Positions 53,505 to 63,711 are shown, numbered from the stretch's first letter. The stretch is DNA of 64,000 nt from Ctena decussata (GCA_963989385.1 OZ022502.1:1642501-1706500); one strand, 5' to 3'. Notes: generated by a model not told the origin, from the letters alone. Numbers and translations are program-made.

Positions 53505-56187
53505 CTAGAAATGTGTCCATATGACACGGATGCCCCCGCCTAGTGCCCTAAGTATGATGGCGCCTTGTTTAAGGTACTAGCACTTGTAGCATAACTAGAT
53601 TCACAAAGGCAGACTTCTGTGGTACATGTTTTATTGCTTTCCTTGGGCAGATGTATTGTGCTTCTTGGATCAAGAGAAGTGTGTGTGTGTGTGTGTGTGT
53701 GGGGGGGGGGGGGTGGCATGACTGATATGTGATGACATTCTGTATCTTATCACAGAAATGGGTGCCATGCAACTTTCCAAAAGAAATAGCCCAGAAACAA
53801 GAAACTTTTCAAAAACTAACGAACGAAACCATTATTGTATGAAATGAAGTTGAACAAGAGCTGTCGCCTGACAGCATAGCTCGCCTGCATAGGTGCTTGC
53901 CCATCACACAGTCGCTATGATGGTGTGGACTGCTATGGATAAAACTTCAGGCAAGCATGTCCATAATGACAACACATTTATAAACAAAAGCTATCTCAGA
54001 AATGTCTTAAAATAAAAAATAAAAAATCCACATGAAATTTCAAAGTCCATGAGCTTGAGGTCAAAGCACTAAGAGGTAGGGGGGAGGAGGGCGGGGCTAG
54101 GATGTATCAAAGCCTTTAACCGTTATCTAACATCAGTCCAAGTATTAGTATCAACTGAGTCCATTGTCGCACTGTGAAATTATGTCTTCATTAATATAAA
54201 ACTAATCAAAATCTTTGAGACAAAACTCAAAGTCCATGACCTTGCCATCAAGGTCATCCAGTCGGGTAAGTATATAGTGTTTTGTAAAAACTCAAAAAAG
54301 TGTCTAACATCAGTTCAAGTGTAAACTAAATCTCTGCCAAGCATTATGAATCAGTACGCAATTAGAAAACTTTAATAAAGACCAAATTTCCTAAGTCCCT
54401 GACCTTGACATCAAGGTCACCGAGCAGGGCTGGGGTAGTACTCTGTAAAACTTTGGACTAATATCTAACTACAGTGCAAATATAAAAAGAATTCATCTAT
54501 GGTTTCAGGAGATATGTGTCATTAAAAAACTTTAACCAACACATGCAATCAATAAAAAGACAATTTTCTAAGTCCATGACCTTGACATCAAGGTCACTGA
54601 GGGGGGGTGGGGGTAGTACCTTGGAAAACTTTAGACCAATATCTAACTACAGTGCAAGTATCAAAGGAATCCATCCATGGGTTAAGGAGATACTGGGCTT
54701 TAGAAAACTTTAACCAAAACATCCAGTCCCAAAAAACTCCCAATTTTCTAAGTCCATGACCTTGACATCAAGGTCAAGGAGTGGGGTGGGGGTGGTACCA
54801 TGTTAAACTTTGGTCCAATATCTAACTACAGTGCAAGTATCAAAAGAATCCATCCATGGGTTAGGGAGATATAGGTCTTTAAAAAACTTTAACCAAAACA
54901 TCCAATCCGGACGCCGACACTGACGCGGACGCTGACGCGGACGCGGACGCCGACGCCGTGGTGACAACAATAGCTCTTCCTGAACTTTCGTTCAGGCGAG
55001 CTAAAAAGGGCCATAACTCCCACAATAATCGACAGATTTTGCCCAACATCAAACTAGACCTGTATTTTATGAGTATATACCTGTGTATAAAATATGAATT
55101 CAATACACCAATACTTTCAAGAGATATCGAACGGAAACCATTTCTTCATACAAAATGAAATCGAAAAAGGGCCATAACTCCCACAATAATCGACAGAATT
55201 TGCCCAACATGGAACCTGACCTGTATTTTATGAGTATATACCTGTGTATAAAATATGAATTCATTACACCAGTGCTTTCGAAAGATATCGAACAGAAACC
55301 AATTTTCCATACAAAAAGAAGTTGAAAAAGGGCCATAACTCCCACAATAATCAACTGATTTTGCCCAACATCGAACTTGACCTGTATTTTATAATTATAT
55401 ACCTGTGTATAAAATATGAGTTCAATACACCAATACTTTCAAAAGATATCAAACGGAAACCAGTTTTTCATACAAAATGAAGTCAAAAAAGGGCCATAAC
55501 TACCAAAGGTTTTGCCCAACATGGAACCTGACCTGTGTTTTATGATTATATACCTGTGTATAAAATATGAATTCAATACACCAATGCTTTCAAAAGATAT
55601 CGAACAGAAACCAATTTTTCATACAAAATGAAGTCGAAAAAGGGCCATAACTCCCACAATAATCCACAGATTTTGCCCAACATCGAACTAGACCTGTATT
55701 TTATGAGTATATACCTGTGTATAAAATATGAATTCAATACACCAATGCTTTCAAAAGATATCGAACGGAAACCAGTTTTTCATACCAAATGAAGTCGAAA
55801 AAGGGCCATAACTCCCACAATAATTGATAGATTTTGCCCAACATCAAACTTGACCTGTATTTTATGAGTATATACCTGTTTATAAAATATGAGTTCAATA
55901 CACCAATACTTTCAAAAGATATCGAACGGAAACCAATTTTTCATACAAAATGAAGTAGAAAAAGGGCCATAACTCCCACAGTAATCGACGGATTTTACCC
56001 AACATCGAACTTGACCTGTATTTTATGATTATATAGCTGCTTATGAAATATGAATTCAATATACCAATGCTTTCAAAAGATATTGAACGGAATCCATTTC
56101 GTACGTACGCTACGTATGTACGGACAGCAGTGATACTATATGCCCCCCCCCCCCCCCCCCCCCCCATTTTTAATGGCGGGGGCATAA
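53505..56187 (+). mobile_element. Stem-loop TE family D, copy 2, complete, with nested family G element
   Basis: Starts CTAGAAATGTGTCC-ATAT-GACACGGATGCCCCCGCC two to three bases after the family C element. After the nested element it has seven units of about 160 bp (AAAAAGGGCCATAACTCC near 55004, 55165, 55325, 55486, 55637, 55798, 55960). It ends with CGTACGTACGCTACGTATG, a C22-23 run and CCATTTTTAATGG-CGGGGGCATAA. A GT repeat plus a G13 run lies at about 53680-53713. Confidence 0.87.
53854..55003 (+). mobile_element. Stem-loop TE, family G, complete
   Basis: Starts CAAGAGCTGTC-GCCT-GACAGCATAGCTCGCCTGC. Four to five units of about 175 bp follow, with CATGACCTTGACATCAAGGT and AACTACAGTGCAAGTATCAA. 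It ends with a GACGC/GGACGC tract and CTGAAC-TTTC-GTTCAGGCGAGCTA. Here the end blocks are GCTCGCCTG and CAGGCGAGC, one compensatory change from families A-C. Removing it restores the family D run GTTG-A5-GGG with no duplication. Confidence 0.9.
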
Positions 56188-56938
56188 CAATGACATTCAT
56201 CACAACAATGAAATTTGGCATATTAGGTAATATATACTGTTTCACTCTATTCTACTTTTTCAACTGACTTGAAAAATGAGCATAACCACTTCCTGTTTGT
56301 AAATGATGTAAGCGATGCAGAATAAATACTGCCATTCCGGTACAAAGTTGTTGGTCATTACAAAATTCTTCATAATGTCAATTTCATCATCACTTATGTA
56401 TGTTTCTATTGCTATTTTGGACTCTATGACTGCAAATTCATTTGGAGGTGTCTGGGTACATGCCCATAATTTTTAGCCATTTTTACAAAGCGGAACAACT
56501 TTACTGACTTCAGGTTTGTTTACCTTGAGAAGAAACCACTTCCACAAACAACAAATTAGATCCTAAAGGAACAAATTCTTTTTTATAAGAGTTGACCTCT
56601 ATTTAGAAGGGAGGCCTAAACAGAAATAGCAGAATTGCTTCTCCTGAAAGTTATCCCTTTATCTTAAATATAATATTTGTTAAGTTTTGATTTGGGGTTT
56701 TTATTAATTTTTGTTCTTTGAAAAGGTTCTTGAACTAATAACCGTAGAGAAGGAAGGCAAAACTGAAAACTGCAGAGTTGCTTCCCCTGAAAGTGTAGCC
56801 ATTCACCTTAATATAAACAACACTGTTGTAAAAGATAAAAAAAAATAAAATAAAAGAACCACTGTACTTTAATGTTTTTATTATAAAATTCGAACAAGTT
56901 GGTTTAACCATCCTTAAAATTTAACAGTATATACTTAC
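56188..56938. other. Intron with family Z repeat
   Basis: From about 56480 to 56800 it matches family Z. The stretch 56588-56722 is about 98% identical to 61067-61201 (GAGGCCTAAACAGAAATAGC, TTTGATTTGGGGTTTTTATT). No coding sequence. Confidence 0.65.
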
Positions 56939-56991
56939 ACCTGGTCTGTTCGGCTGATTATCACCCCCTGATTCATTACCAGTGACAACCT
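56939..56991 (-). CDS. Short coding exon of the minus-strand gene (51-53 bp)
   Basis: The acceptor TTATTTCAG at 56992 and two overlapping donors (CAG/GTGTAA, or GT/GTAAGT at 56938, the stronger) define the exon. Two frames are open. In phase 0 it codes R-L-S-L-V-M-N-Q-G-V-I-I-S-R-T-D-Q and, with GTAAGT, leaves GT, which joins G of the exon at 50720 as Val and continues the coiled coil. In phase 1 it codes V-V-T-G-N-E-S-G-G-D-N-Q-P-N-R-P. The first choice chains with both neighbours (60590-60749 ends in phase 0), so I prefer it. Confidence 0.5.
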
Positions 56992-57466
56992 CTGAAATAA
57001 TAATATCGAAACCATCAGTCATGATACTCAGCTGTTTTGTATATGTTTTTATCAAACAAAACTAACCTTGTCAATTCGAATCATAACTGGCTTCTTCCCA
57101 TTTAGATGCCAAAACGTATTTTGTGGAAAAGAAAAATATGTAATACTGATTTTTAACCACATCTGAAGCCCCAATTCTGTAAAAGTGTGTATCATAATCA
57201 CAGTAATATCTACTGTAAAATTTGTAAGTATTATGACAGATAGGGCTGAGCAAGCAGGGTAGACCCACATCAGACTGTTCCTGAAAAAAACAGTCAGATC
57301 AGGGTCTACACTATTTGCCATTTCATCTGCATCTTTTGAATACATTATTGCATTGTAAAACCAAACTGTTTCATTTTTTTGACAATACTGACCAGTATGT
57401 TAGGTCTTCCGATTCTTAGAATCAGTACTATTTATTCAAATTAATATCCTCACATCCTCTCACCAG
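56992..57466. other. Intron with an old dispersed repeat
   Basis: A segment at about 57225-57345 (GGGCTGAGCAAGCAGGGTAG, TGTTCCTGAAAAAAACAG, TTTGCCATTTCATCTGC) resembles the interior of the MITE at 50896-51110. Its minus-strand frame with A-N-S-V-D-P-D is a repeat frame and not a gene. Confidence 0.5.
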
Positions 57467-60071
57467 CAGACCTGGGGTAATTGTAATCTGTAATCGTGAT
57501 TACTTGTAATCGATTACACTTTCTGAGTAATCATGAAGTAATCTGTAATCATGCATTTTTATGATTACAAGTAATCGTAATGTAATCAATTACATTACAA
57601 AATGGGCTGTAATCATGATTACTTTATGATTACATTTTGATTACTTTGATTCATTTTCAGAAGTGAGAAAAGAAGCAGTAAAAAGAAACTTGCTCTTCCT
57701 TTTAATAGTTTGAAGAAAAGACTTGTGCAAAATGATAACAGAAATTATTCAAAGTGTCTTCAAACTGAATAAGACAGAGAAACACTGATCTTATTTGTGC
57801 ACAAAAGGCAGCAGACCAAATTCAGAAACTGATAGAACTCCCTTTATAATCTTTTGGGGAGTAAAATTTAAGCAGTATCATAGTTATAAAATATGCACTG
57901 TTTTACCCATTTATGCCTAGTGGACTCTTCTATCCTCACAAACTGGATGAGTCAATTTAGCAGTTTTAGGGTGACTGGCATATTTTTTTGGCGAGGTCTC
58001 CTGCCAGCCGGCTGGCAGGAGACTTTTTGGTCTCCTACCAGCCGGCTGTCACTAGACCTAAAAGTCTCCTGCCAGCCAGCTATTGGAATGCTAATAAATA
58101 AATGGTGACATCTTATTCCATGGAATTCTTGAGTTAAATGTATCTTTTAAAAGTTGATATGACATATTATAATTACCATAACAAAATATCTGCAATCAAA
58201 CAAGAAAAAACACAAATAAGAGGGACTTTCTATAAATAGATTTCCAAGGGAACTGACTCAAATTATACTTTGCAAGGGAACTAACTCAAAATACTACTTA
58301 GCAATTTTCACTGTTTATATGCAAATTCTGTTAGCACAACTGCCTGTAGGATAAATGGTAGTTTCATCTTATAAATCTATATTTTTCCTAGTGGGAAGAA
58401 TTAGTAAATAAACAATTTTACCTGACTGAACAGTAAAAATACAACAATAGCAAATAGCTTGTGATGGTAACCAGTATTAAATTTTGTCTACAATTTTTTC
58501 TTTCAATGTATATGTATTATGTGTATATATGATGTAAATGTATTCTTTGAGCTGTTAAGGATTAAATGACTTCCAGACAATAAAAATAGGGATAAAGAAC
58601 AAAAAAAAAAAAAAAGCAAAAATTTACATCTGATTTGCTTGATGGTTTTCTAATAGTTTCATGCTATTACCACAATTAACTTCAAACTTGATCAAAGTGA
58701 AAGCAAATATCTATCTGTTAAATGTTCAGGACTATAAATATAGCTGTCTTTTCTTAATGCCATGCAAAATATCGTTTCTTTATCTGTATTCCAGTAGCTG
58801 GCTGGCAGGAGACTTTTAGGTCTAGTGCCAGCCGGCTGGCAGGAGACCAAAAAGTCTCCTGCCAGCCGGCTGGCAGGAGACACTTCCTATTTTTTTTACA
58901 CCTTTTTATACAAACTGTTAAAATTTTATGCAAGCAGTGAAGATCCCAATCAAAATGGTGCATTCTGGGCATCCAATCTGGGTCTGCACTGTCTACCTGT
59001 GTCTTTTAATGGGATGCTAGGCATTAATGGGTTAATATTTAAGGATAAATTTGTTATTCTGTAAAAACTGTGAGATTTTGGTACTCTTGAATGCAGGGTA
59101 TTTGAGGTTAAGATTTGTAGCTGCCTTGGTAGACTTATATTATTATGACTGATTGACATGATTTATCATCTTTACTTTGGACAGGCAGGTTCAAGTGTTA
59201 AAAGATGCTTTTCAGACATACTGACTGTTTTGTGTTTATTGGAGCAGAGTTGAGCAATATGACTTAACTTTAATTTTCACACCTTCTTTGTGGATTGAGC
59301 TAACTGTAATATATGTCTACTTAATGACACCTGTGTATTGCAAACAACAAAAAGCCAATACTTTAATTCCCTTCTTTCTCATTTATGTGCCAACTTATTA
59401 ACTTTGAATTTTTTGCCAGACTGAGGGTGGGCAAGAAAAAGGTGAAAATGAAATACAGTGATAGTTAAAATGTTTTGAAATGAATAAATTTATAGAAAGT
59501 GTGTGGCCCCTTGCTTTGAAGACTTTGAATTAGTCTGTCACAAGCAATTTTATGACATTGGAAACAATGTAAAATCATATTTCTGATGTTTGAAATAAAA
59601 GGTTAAATAAAATATTTAAGCATGTGCTTTATATTTAGGACCTGACACATAGCATTTATTGATTTTCTCTAACTTCATAAATAGCATACAGTCATTGTAT
59701 GCACATTGCACGTAACTGCAGATTGCTAAATAAATTTGGTTCAGATTAAAAATTAAGCCAAGTTCTTCAGAAGTTATTTCAGTCTTACCTATTAGCATAC
59801 ATGTAAGCCACAAATTATTTACTGATCTAGGTATAAATTAGTCTTTTTGAATATAGAGTTCTTGCACTATCACAGTCATGATCATTCTGTACACTTGTAT
59901 AATGTAATCACATGTAATCATAAAGTAATCATGATTACTTTGCAAAGTAATTGTAATTGTAATCAATTACATTGGGAGAAAATGTAATTGTAATGTAATC
60001 TGTAATCATGATTTTAAAAAGTAATTGTAATTGTAATCGATTTCATTGGCATGTAATCGGCCCCAGGTCTG
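57467..60071. mobile_element. hAT-type element, 2.6 kb, non-autonomous, with TAATC subterminal repeats
   Basis: Terminal inverted repeats CAGACCTGGGG and CCCCAGGTCTG are flanked by the perfect 8-bp duplication CTCACCAG (57459-57466 and 60072-60079). Both ends carry about 170-200 bp of degenerate TAATC/GATTA repeats (57475-57660 and 59890-60055). The 8-bp duplication and ends fit hAT. The interior has no transposase-like frame; it holds an inverted pair with GC-rich palindromes and AT-rich filler. Confidence 0.92.
57985..58895. repeat. Inverted pair of about 105 bp, each arm with a perfect 28-bp palindrome
   Basis: Arms at about 57985-58092 and 58780-58895 are inverted copies. Each contains GTCTCCTGCCAGCC joined to its exact reverse complement (57996-58023 and 58854-58881), and further CAGCCGGCTG palindromes with AGACCTAAAAGTCTCCTG spacers. 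About 690 bp of AT-rich DNA separates them. It may be a foldback element nested in the hAT-type element. It has no coding sequence. Confidence 0.85.
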
Positions 60072-60140
60072 CTCACCAGCATACAGAATGGATTTCATGC
60101 ATGCGCCACCAGGTGCCTTTCCTCACTCAAACAGATTAAC

Positions 60141-60365
60141 GAGCTGCAACACGAGCAAACCAACAAAGTGGCATGTGTGCCCAGGGAAGACAGCACCTGC
60201 CAAGTTTAATCACAGTCTTTGCTGTATGCATGGAGATAGCTTAGATCCTTAGCTACCCTGTAGGTGCACAGGAAAGACTCTGATCAGGCTGGGCATTCCC
60301 CTAGACTGATCTGAGTCGTCGCTTGGCATACATGCCACTTTGTTGGTTTTCTCATGTATCAGCTC
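60141..60365. mobile_element. MITE family M, copy 2
   Basis: Left end GAGCTGCAACACGAGCAAACC then AACAAAGTGGCATG (given in two parts), right end CATGCCACTTTGTTGGTTTT then CTCATGTATCAGCTC. The interior has GACTCTGATCAGGCTGGGCA. Same family as 34650-34938. Confidence 0.82.
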
Positions 60366-60589
60366 AATTGATCAATGTCAGCCAGAACACAAAGCCCATC
60401 TGTTTTACAGTTAATTATTTACCGGATCCATACCAGTCTGACGACTGGACTGCCATGGATGGTACTGAAAGCTGTTCTCAAAACAAAAAGGCAGTTTCAG
60501 AATTATATAGGGTGAAAGGATATTGAACATGCGAAAAAAAGGCAGCCACAGATACAGCTTGAATAATTCTTGAGAACTAAACAACTTAC

Positions 60590-60749
60590 GATGGGTGGGC
60601 TAACAGAAGGCATGCAGACATGGGTACTGGCTGCTCTTTCCTGTGCTTCAATCGCTGTTCTGAAAGCTTTGTAGCCACTTAGCTCGTAGCCGGTACCGTC
60701 AGACTGTCTCATCACAACATTTTCTCTCACATTGGGAGACGGAACAGTT
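60590..60749 (-). CDS. Coding exon of the minus-strand gene (134-160 bp)
   Basis: The donor CCCATC/GTAAGT at 60589 is strong. The acceptor could be AAATAG at 60750 (start in phase 2) or GTGAGAG at 60724 (start in phase 1, with a CTGTTCCGTCTCCC tract upstream). The second chains with the exon at 61405, which ends in phase 1. The exon codes N-V-V-M-R-Q-S-D-G-T-G-Y-E-L-S-G-Y-K-A-F, then R-T-A-I-E-A-Q-E-R-A-A-S-T, and ends C-M-P-S-V-S-P-P-I in phase 0. Family not recognised. Confidence 0.6.
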
Positions 60750-60889
60750 CTATTTAATATTTACAGGGCCTAAAATAGGATCTGAAAAATATAATATCTC
60801 ACAATGTCATGATGGAAACTTTCAACAGGGCAACTTTTGGATATGCTTATATTAGAGGAAGTATTTGTGAAGTTTTGATCGTGAATGGT

Positions 60890-61205
60890 TCTTCAGATCG
60901 ATTTTTGAAGTGTATGAGCACACCTCCATGTTTTCCACCATTTTTACAAAGGGGAACAATTTTTGTGACTTCCTGTTTGCCTCTCTGGATGACAAAGCTC
61001 ATCCAAAATGGGGTCTACTCTTAGAGAAGAAAGACTTTGCTAATAATGCAATCTCTTTCCTTCAAGAGTTGACCCCTATTTAGAAGGGAGGCCTAAACAG
61101 AAATAGCAGAATTGCTTCTCCTGAAAGTTATCCTTTTATCTTAAATATAATATTTGTTAAGTTTTGATTTGGGGTTTTTATTAATTTTTGTTCTTTGAAA
61201 TGTTT
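60890..61205 (+). repeat. Family Z repeat
   Basis: Holds TTTTGTGACTTCCTGTTTGC, AAAGCTCATCCAAAATGGGG, and the 135-bp stretch shared almost exactly with 56588-56722. Confidence 0.8.
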
Positions 61206-61404
61206 CTTTGACCGTAATCAGCATTTCACCATATTTTTATATTCACAATTCACAAAAACGAGACTTTACCGAATATTTCTTGGCTAACTGTATCTGAACA
61301 GCTGTGTAAATGTATGGAAACAGAACATTTGCATTTTTTTTTTTACTATGGTGTTCCTCAAAATTAAGCACCTGTTAAGTGTAAGTCATTACAGAAATAC
61401 TTAC

Positions 61405-61502
61405 TTTTAGTTGTAGGACGAGGTGTTGTATGTGAGGGAACAATGACAGGAGCTGTTGTTTTACTGCTCGGTATAGGACTAACAAAGGGAATGTTTGTAC
61501 CA
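61405..61502 (-). CDS. Thr/Pro/Ser-rich coding exon of the minus-strand gene (98 bp)
   Basis: The acceptor TGTATATTTACAG at 61503 and the donor CTAAAA/GTAAGT at 61404 bound it. Two frames are open. The one starting in phase 2 codes G-T-N-I-P-F-V-S-P-I-P-S-S-K-T-T-A-P and V-I-V-P-S-H-T-T-P-R-P-T-T-K, a mucin-like linker typical of secreted or membrane proteins, and ends in phase 1. The other frame codes a hydrophobic peptide and fits the neighbours less well. Confidence 0.58.
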
Positions 61503-61808
61503 CTGTAAATATACAATACAAAATTTACTAAAACCACCACAATTTATGTGATTATAATAATAACTAAACCAAAAAGTTGTTGTTATTCTTTAGTATATTA
61601 CAGATCTTCAAGCAATAACATTAACATGGTATCTGATATCTGTTCATTTTTCAGAGATAAATATTTTGTGACCCCTAAATTTAGCTGTGTCACTATGTTC
61701 CGTTGAGGGTTAAAAATCTATGTTTTAAGGAGAATTCAGAAAAATCATTCAGAATTCTCGTCAGAAGTCTCAGCATATTCCGGACCTCTGTTATTAAATC
61801 TTTTATTA

Positions 61809-61872
61809 ACCCTATTGCACTCAGAATGGCCAAAACTCTATAGAGTTTTGGCCGTTCTGAGTGCAATAGGGT
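61809..61872. repeat. 64-bp near-perfect palindrome
   Basis: ACCCTATTGCACTCAGAA and GGCCAAAACTC lead to the centre CTATAG, then the reverse complement follows with one mismatch. No spacer. It could be the remains of a tiny MITE or a hairpin-forming site. Confidence 0.93.
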
Positions 61873-62467
61873 AAAAGCAAAATCACATACTGCTTATGCA
61901 GTTGTCTCCATTAAAATTTCTACATGGTTCTTTATAACCATGTTTTGAGGAAGTGATTCTGTATATGACTATCTATAGCCCACTGGTTTGTTTTATAATG
62001 ATGAAAACATCAACATAAATTGTAACTTCCAAATAAACTGAACAATGAACAATGTTCATTGCACTCTAAGCGTGGAAAATAAACAACATCATAATAAAGA
62101 AACCATCTCAATTTAAGATATATATATATGATTCATGAAGTATAAATATCATGGCCTGTTTGTTCAAAACTAACGACGTCATTACTTAATGTTTCATTTA
62201 AACTTCAAACCATTTCTATCTTAAATACATCAATACTTTTTGTTGGAAAAATGTGAAAAGCTTTTGCACTGCAACATTTTTTCAACAAAAAATATCAGTG
62301 TATTTGGTTATAAAGTTGAAAAACACTTAAGAGGATGACCTCTAAATGAGCTTGTTACCCTAACTCTGGTTTGAACAACTGGGCCTTGTTTGGTATTCCA
62401 GCAGCTGTACAGTACAAAGATTTCACAGACTTCAAAATATAATCCCATTCCCGCAAGAGGTGGAAAT
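61873..62467. other. Intron, no feature recognised
   Basis: AT-rich non-coding DNA. Short frames only. Confidence 0.35.
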
Positions 62468-62708
62468 GAGCCAGGACACATCAAAACCAACAAATGGCAT
62501 GTGCACCAAGCGAAGACTCATATCAGGCTGGGCATCTGTCCAATCTGATCAGACTCTTCACTGTGCACTTAAACCGTAGCTAAAGGTCTAGACTAAGCTA
62601 GCTCCATGCATGTAGTGAAGACTCTGATCAGATTGGGTGGATGCCCAGGCTGATGTTAGTCTTCGCCAGGCGCCATACCACTTTGTTGGTTTTGTCATGT
62701 CAAGGCTC
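62468..62708. mobile_element. MITE family M, copy 3
   Basis: Left GAGCCAGGACACATCAAAACC-type end (GAGCCAGGACACATC then AAAACCAACAAA), right CCACTTTGTTGGTTTTGTC then ATGTCAAGGCTC. The interior has paired ATCTGATCAGACTC and AGACTCTGATCAGATTGGG blocks. Confidence 0.82.
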
Positions 62709-62764
62709 AAAAATTTCAACCATTAATGGGGTACCATTACAGACAGCCTTTCCATATCACCTAC

Positions 62765-62857
62765 AGTCCCATCATCCTGATATGACTGAAATACTATTGA
62801 AAAGGATGTAAACTCTCAAGTCATCCATCCATCCTAATCTAAATCGACCATGGATTA
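62765..62857 (+). mobile_element. tRNA-derived SINE, 3' fragment
   Basis: CCTGATATGACTGAAATACT, TTGAAAAGGATGTAAA and the tail CATCCATCCATCC match the 3' part of the SINE at 45487-45685 in opposite orientation. The tRNA head is missing (5' truncation). Confidence 0.78.
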
Positions 62858-62917
62858 ATGCTAGGAGAGTGAAATAAATTTTACATGTTTCCCACTTTCA
62901 GATTTTGTTTCACTTAC

Positions 62918-62945
62918 CCTGTATCCTTATACTGGTTATTTATTG
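62918..62945 (-). CDS. Candidate 28-bp microexon (weak)
   Basis: A strong donor (ATACAGG/GTAAGT at 62917) follows a short stretch that is open only after an acceptor CATTCCACAG at 62946. It would code I-N-N-Q-Y-K-D-T and end GG, which joins T of the exon at 61502 as Gly. Phases agree, but the acceptor has a poor pyrimidine tract. Confidence 0.25.
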
Positions 62946-63078
62946 CTGTGGAATGATGTTTCTCATTCTACTGCACGAGTATATACAAAACTGTGATTGA
63001 AATGAGACTGAAAATAGAAAGTGCATGTCAAGTAGTGCTGAATACTGGCCACAGGTTCATAACTGATCATCATCAATT

Positions 63079-63315
63079 GAGCCGCCACCTAACAAAACAA
63101 CGAAGTGGCATGTGCATCCAGCAAAGACTTAGATCTGCCTGTGCATCCATGCAGTCTGAAAGGAGTCTTTGCTTTGCACTTAAAGAGTAGCTAAAGGTCT
63201 AAGCTACCTCCATGGGAACACAAAAGACTCTGCTCTGGCTGGGTGGATGCCCATGCTGGTCTATGCCCTCACTGGGTGCCCATGCCACTTTGTTGGTTTT
63301 CTGGTGTTGTGGCTC
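63079..63315. mobile_element. MITE family M, copy 4
   Basis: Left GAGCCGCCACCTAAC, AAAACAACGAAGTGGCATG; right CATGCCACTTTGTTGGTTTT and CTGGTGTTGTGGCTC. It lies only 370 bp from copy 3 in the same orientation. Confidence 0.8.
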
Positions 63316-63711
63316 ATTTGTTTTGTAAACATGACCAATATATTAAAATTTCAACATTTTCAACCAGCTTTCAAGTTATTAAGATTACAGAATTTAAATT
63401 GATTTTAAGATTTATTTTCTACAAGACTACTGTATTGTTTCAGCTCTCTCTCCTTGGTGTGGCGAGAAAAAATCCAAAACTCATGCGAATTCCCTGTCAT
63501 GAAGATGCTGCATGCTTTTGTAAAAATTTACAATGTAAATGGACTGGTTCTTTGGTATTTACTTGATAAAAAGAAAAATTTGCAAGGGAAAAATAGTCTG
63601 GGTGTTTAATAATACCAGTGGAGATTTAACAAGAAAATCTGCTGGGAACATACATGTCTATGTGTGCAATTTTCAATTAAACAATGCCTTACTGAATGGA
63701 TGAAGGTGAAA
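63316..63711. other. No feature recognised
   Basis: AT-rich DNA. A 107-codon frame crossing from the MITE into this stretch has no known domain and no splice support. Confidence 0.3.

Noticed and set aside
57052..57345. A 97-codon minus-strand frame with A-N-S-V-D-P-D
   Set aside because: It lies in a dispersed repeat that also occurs at 50.9-51.1 kb and lacks splice support.
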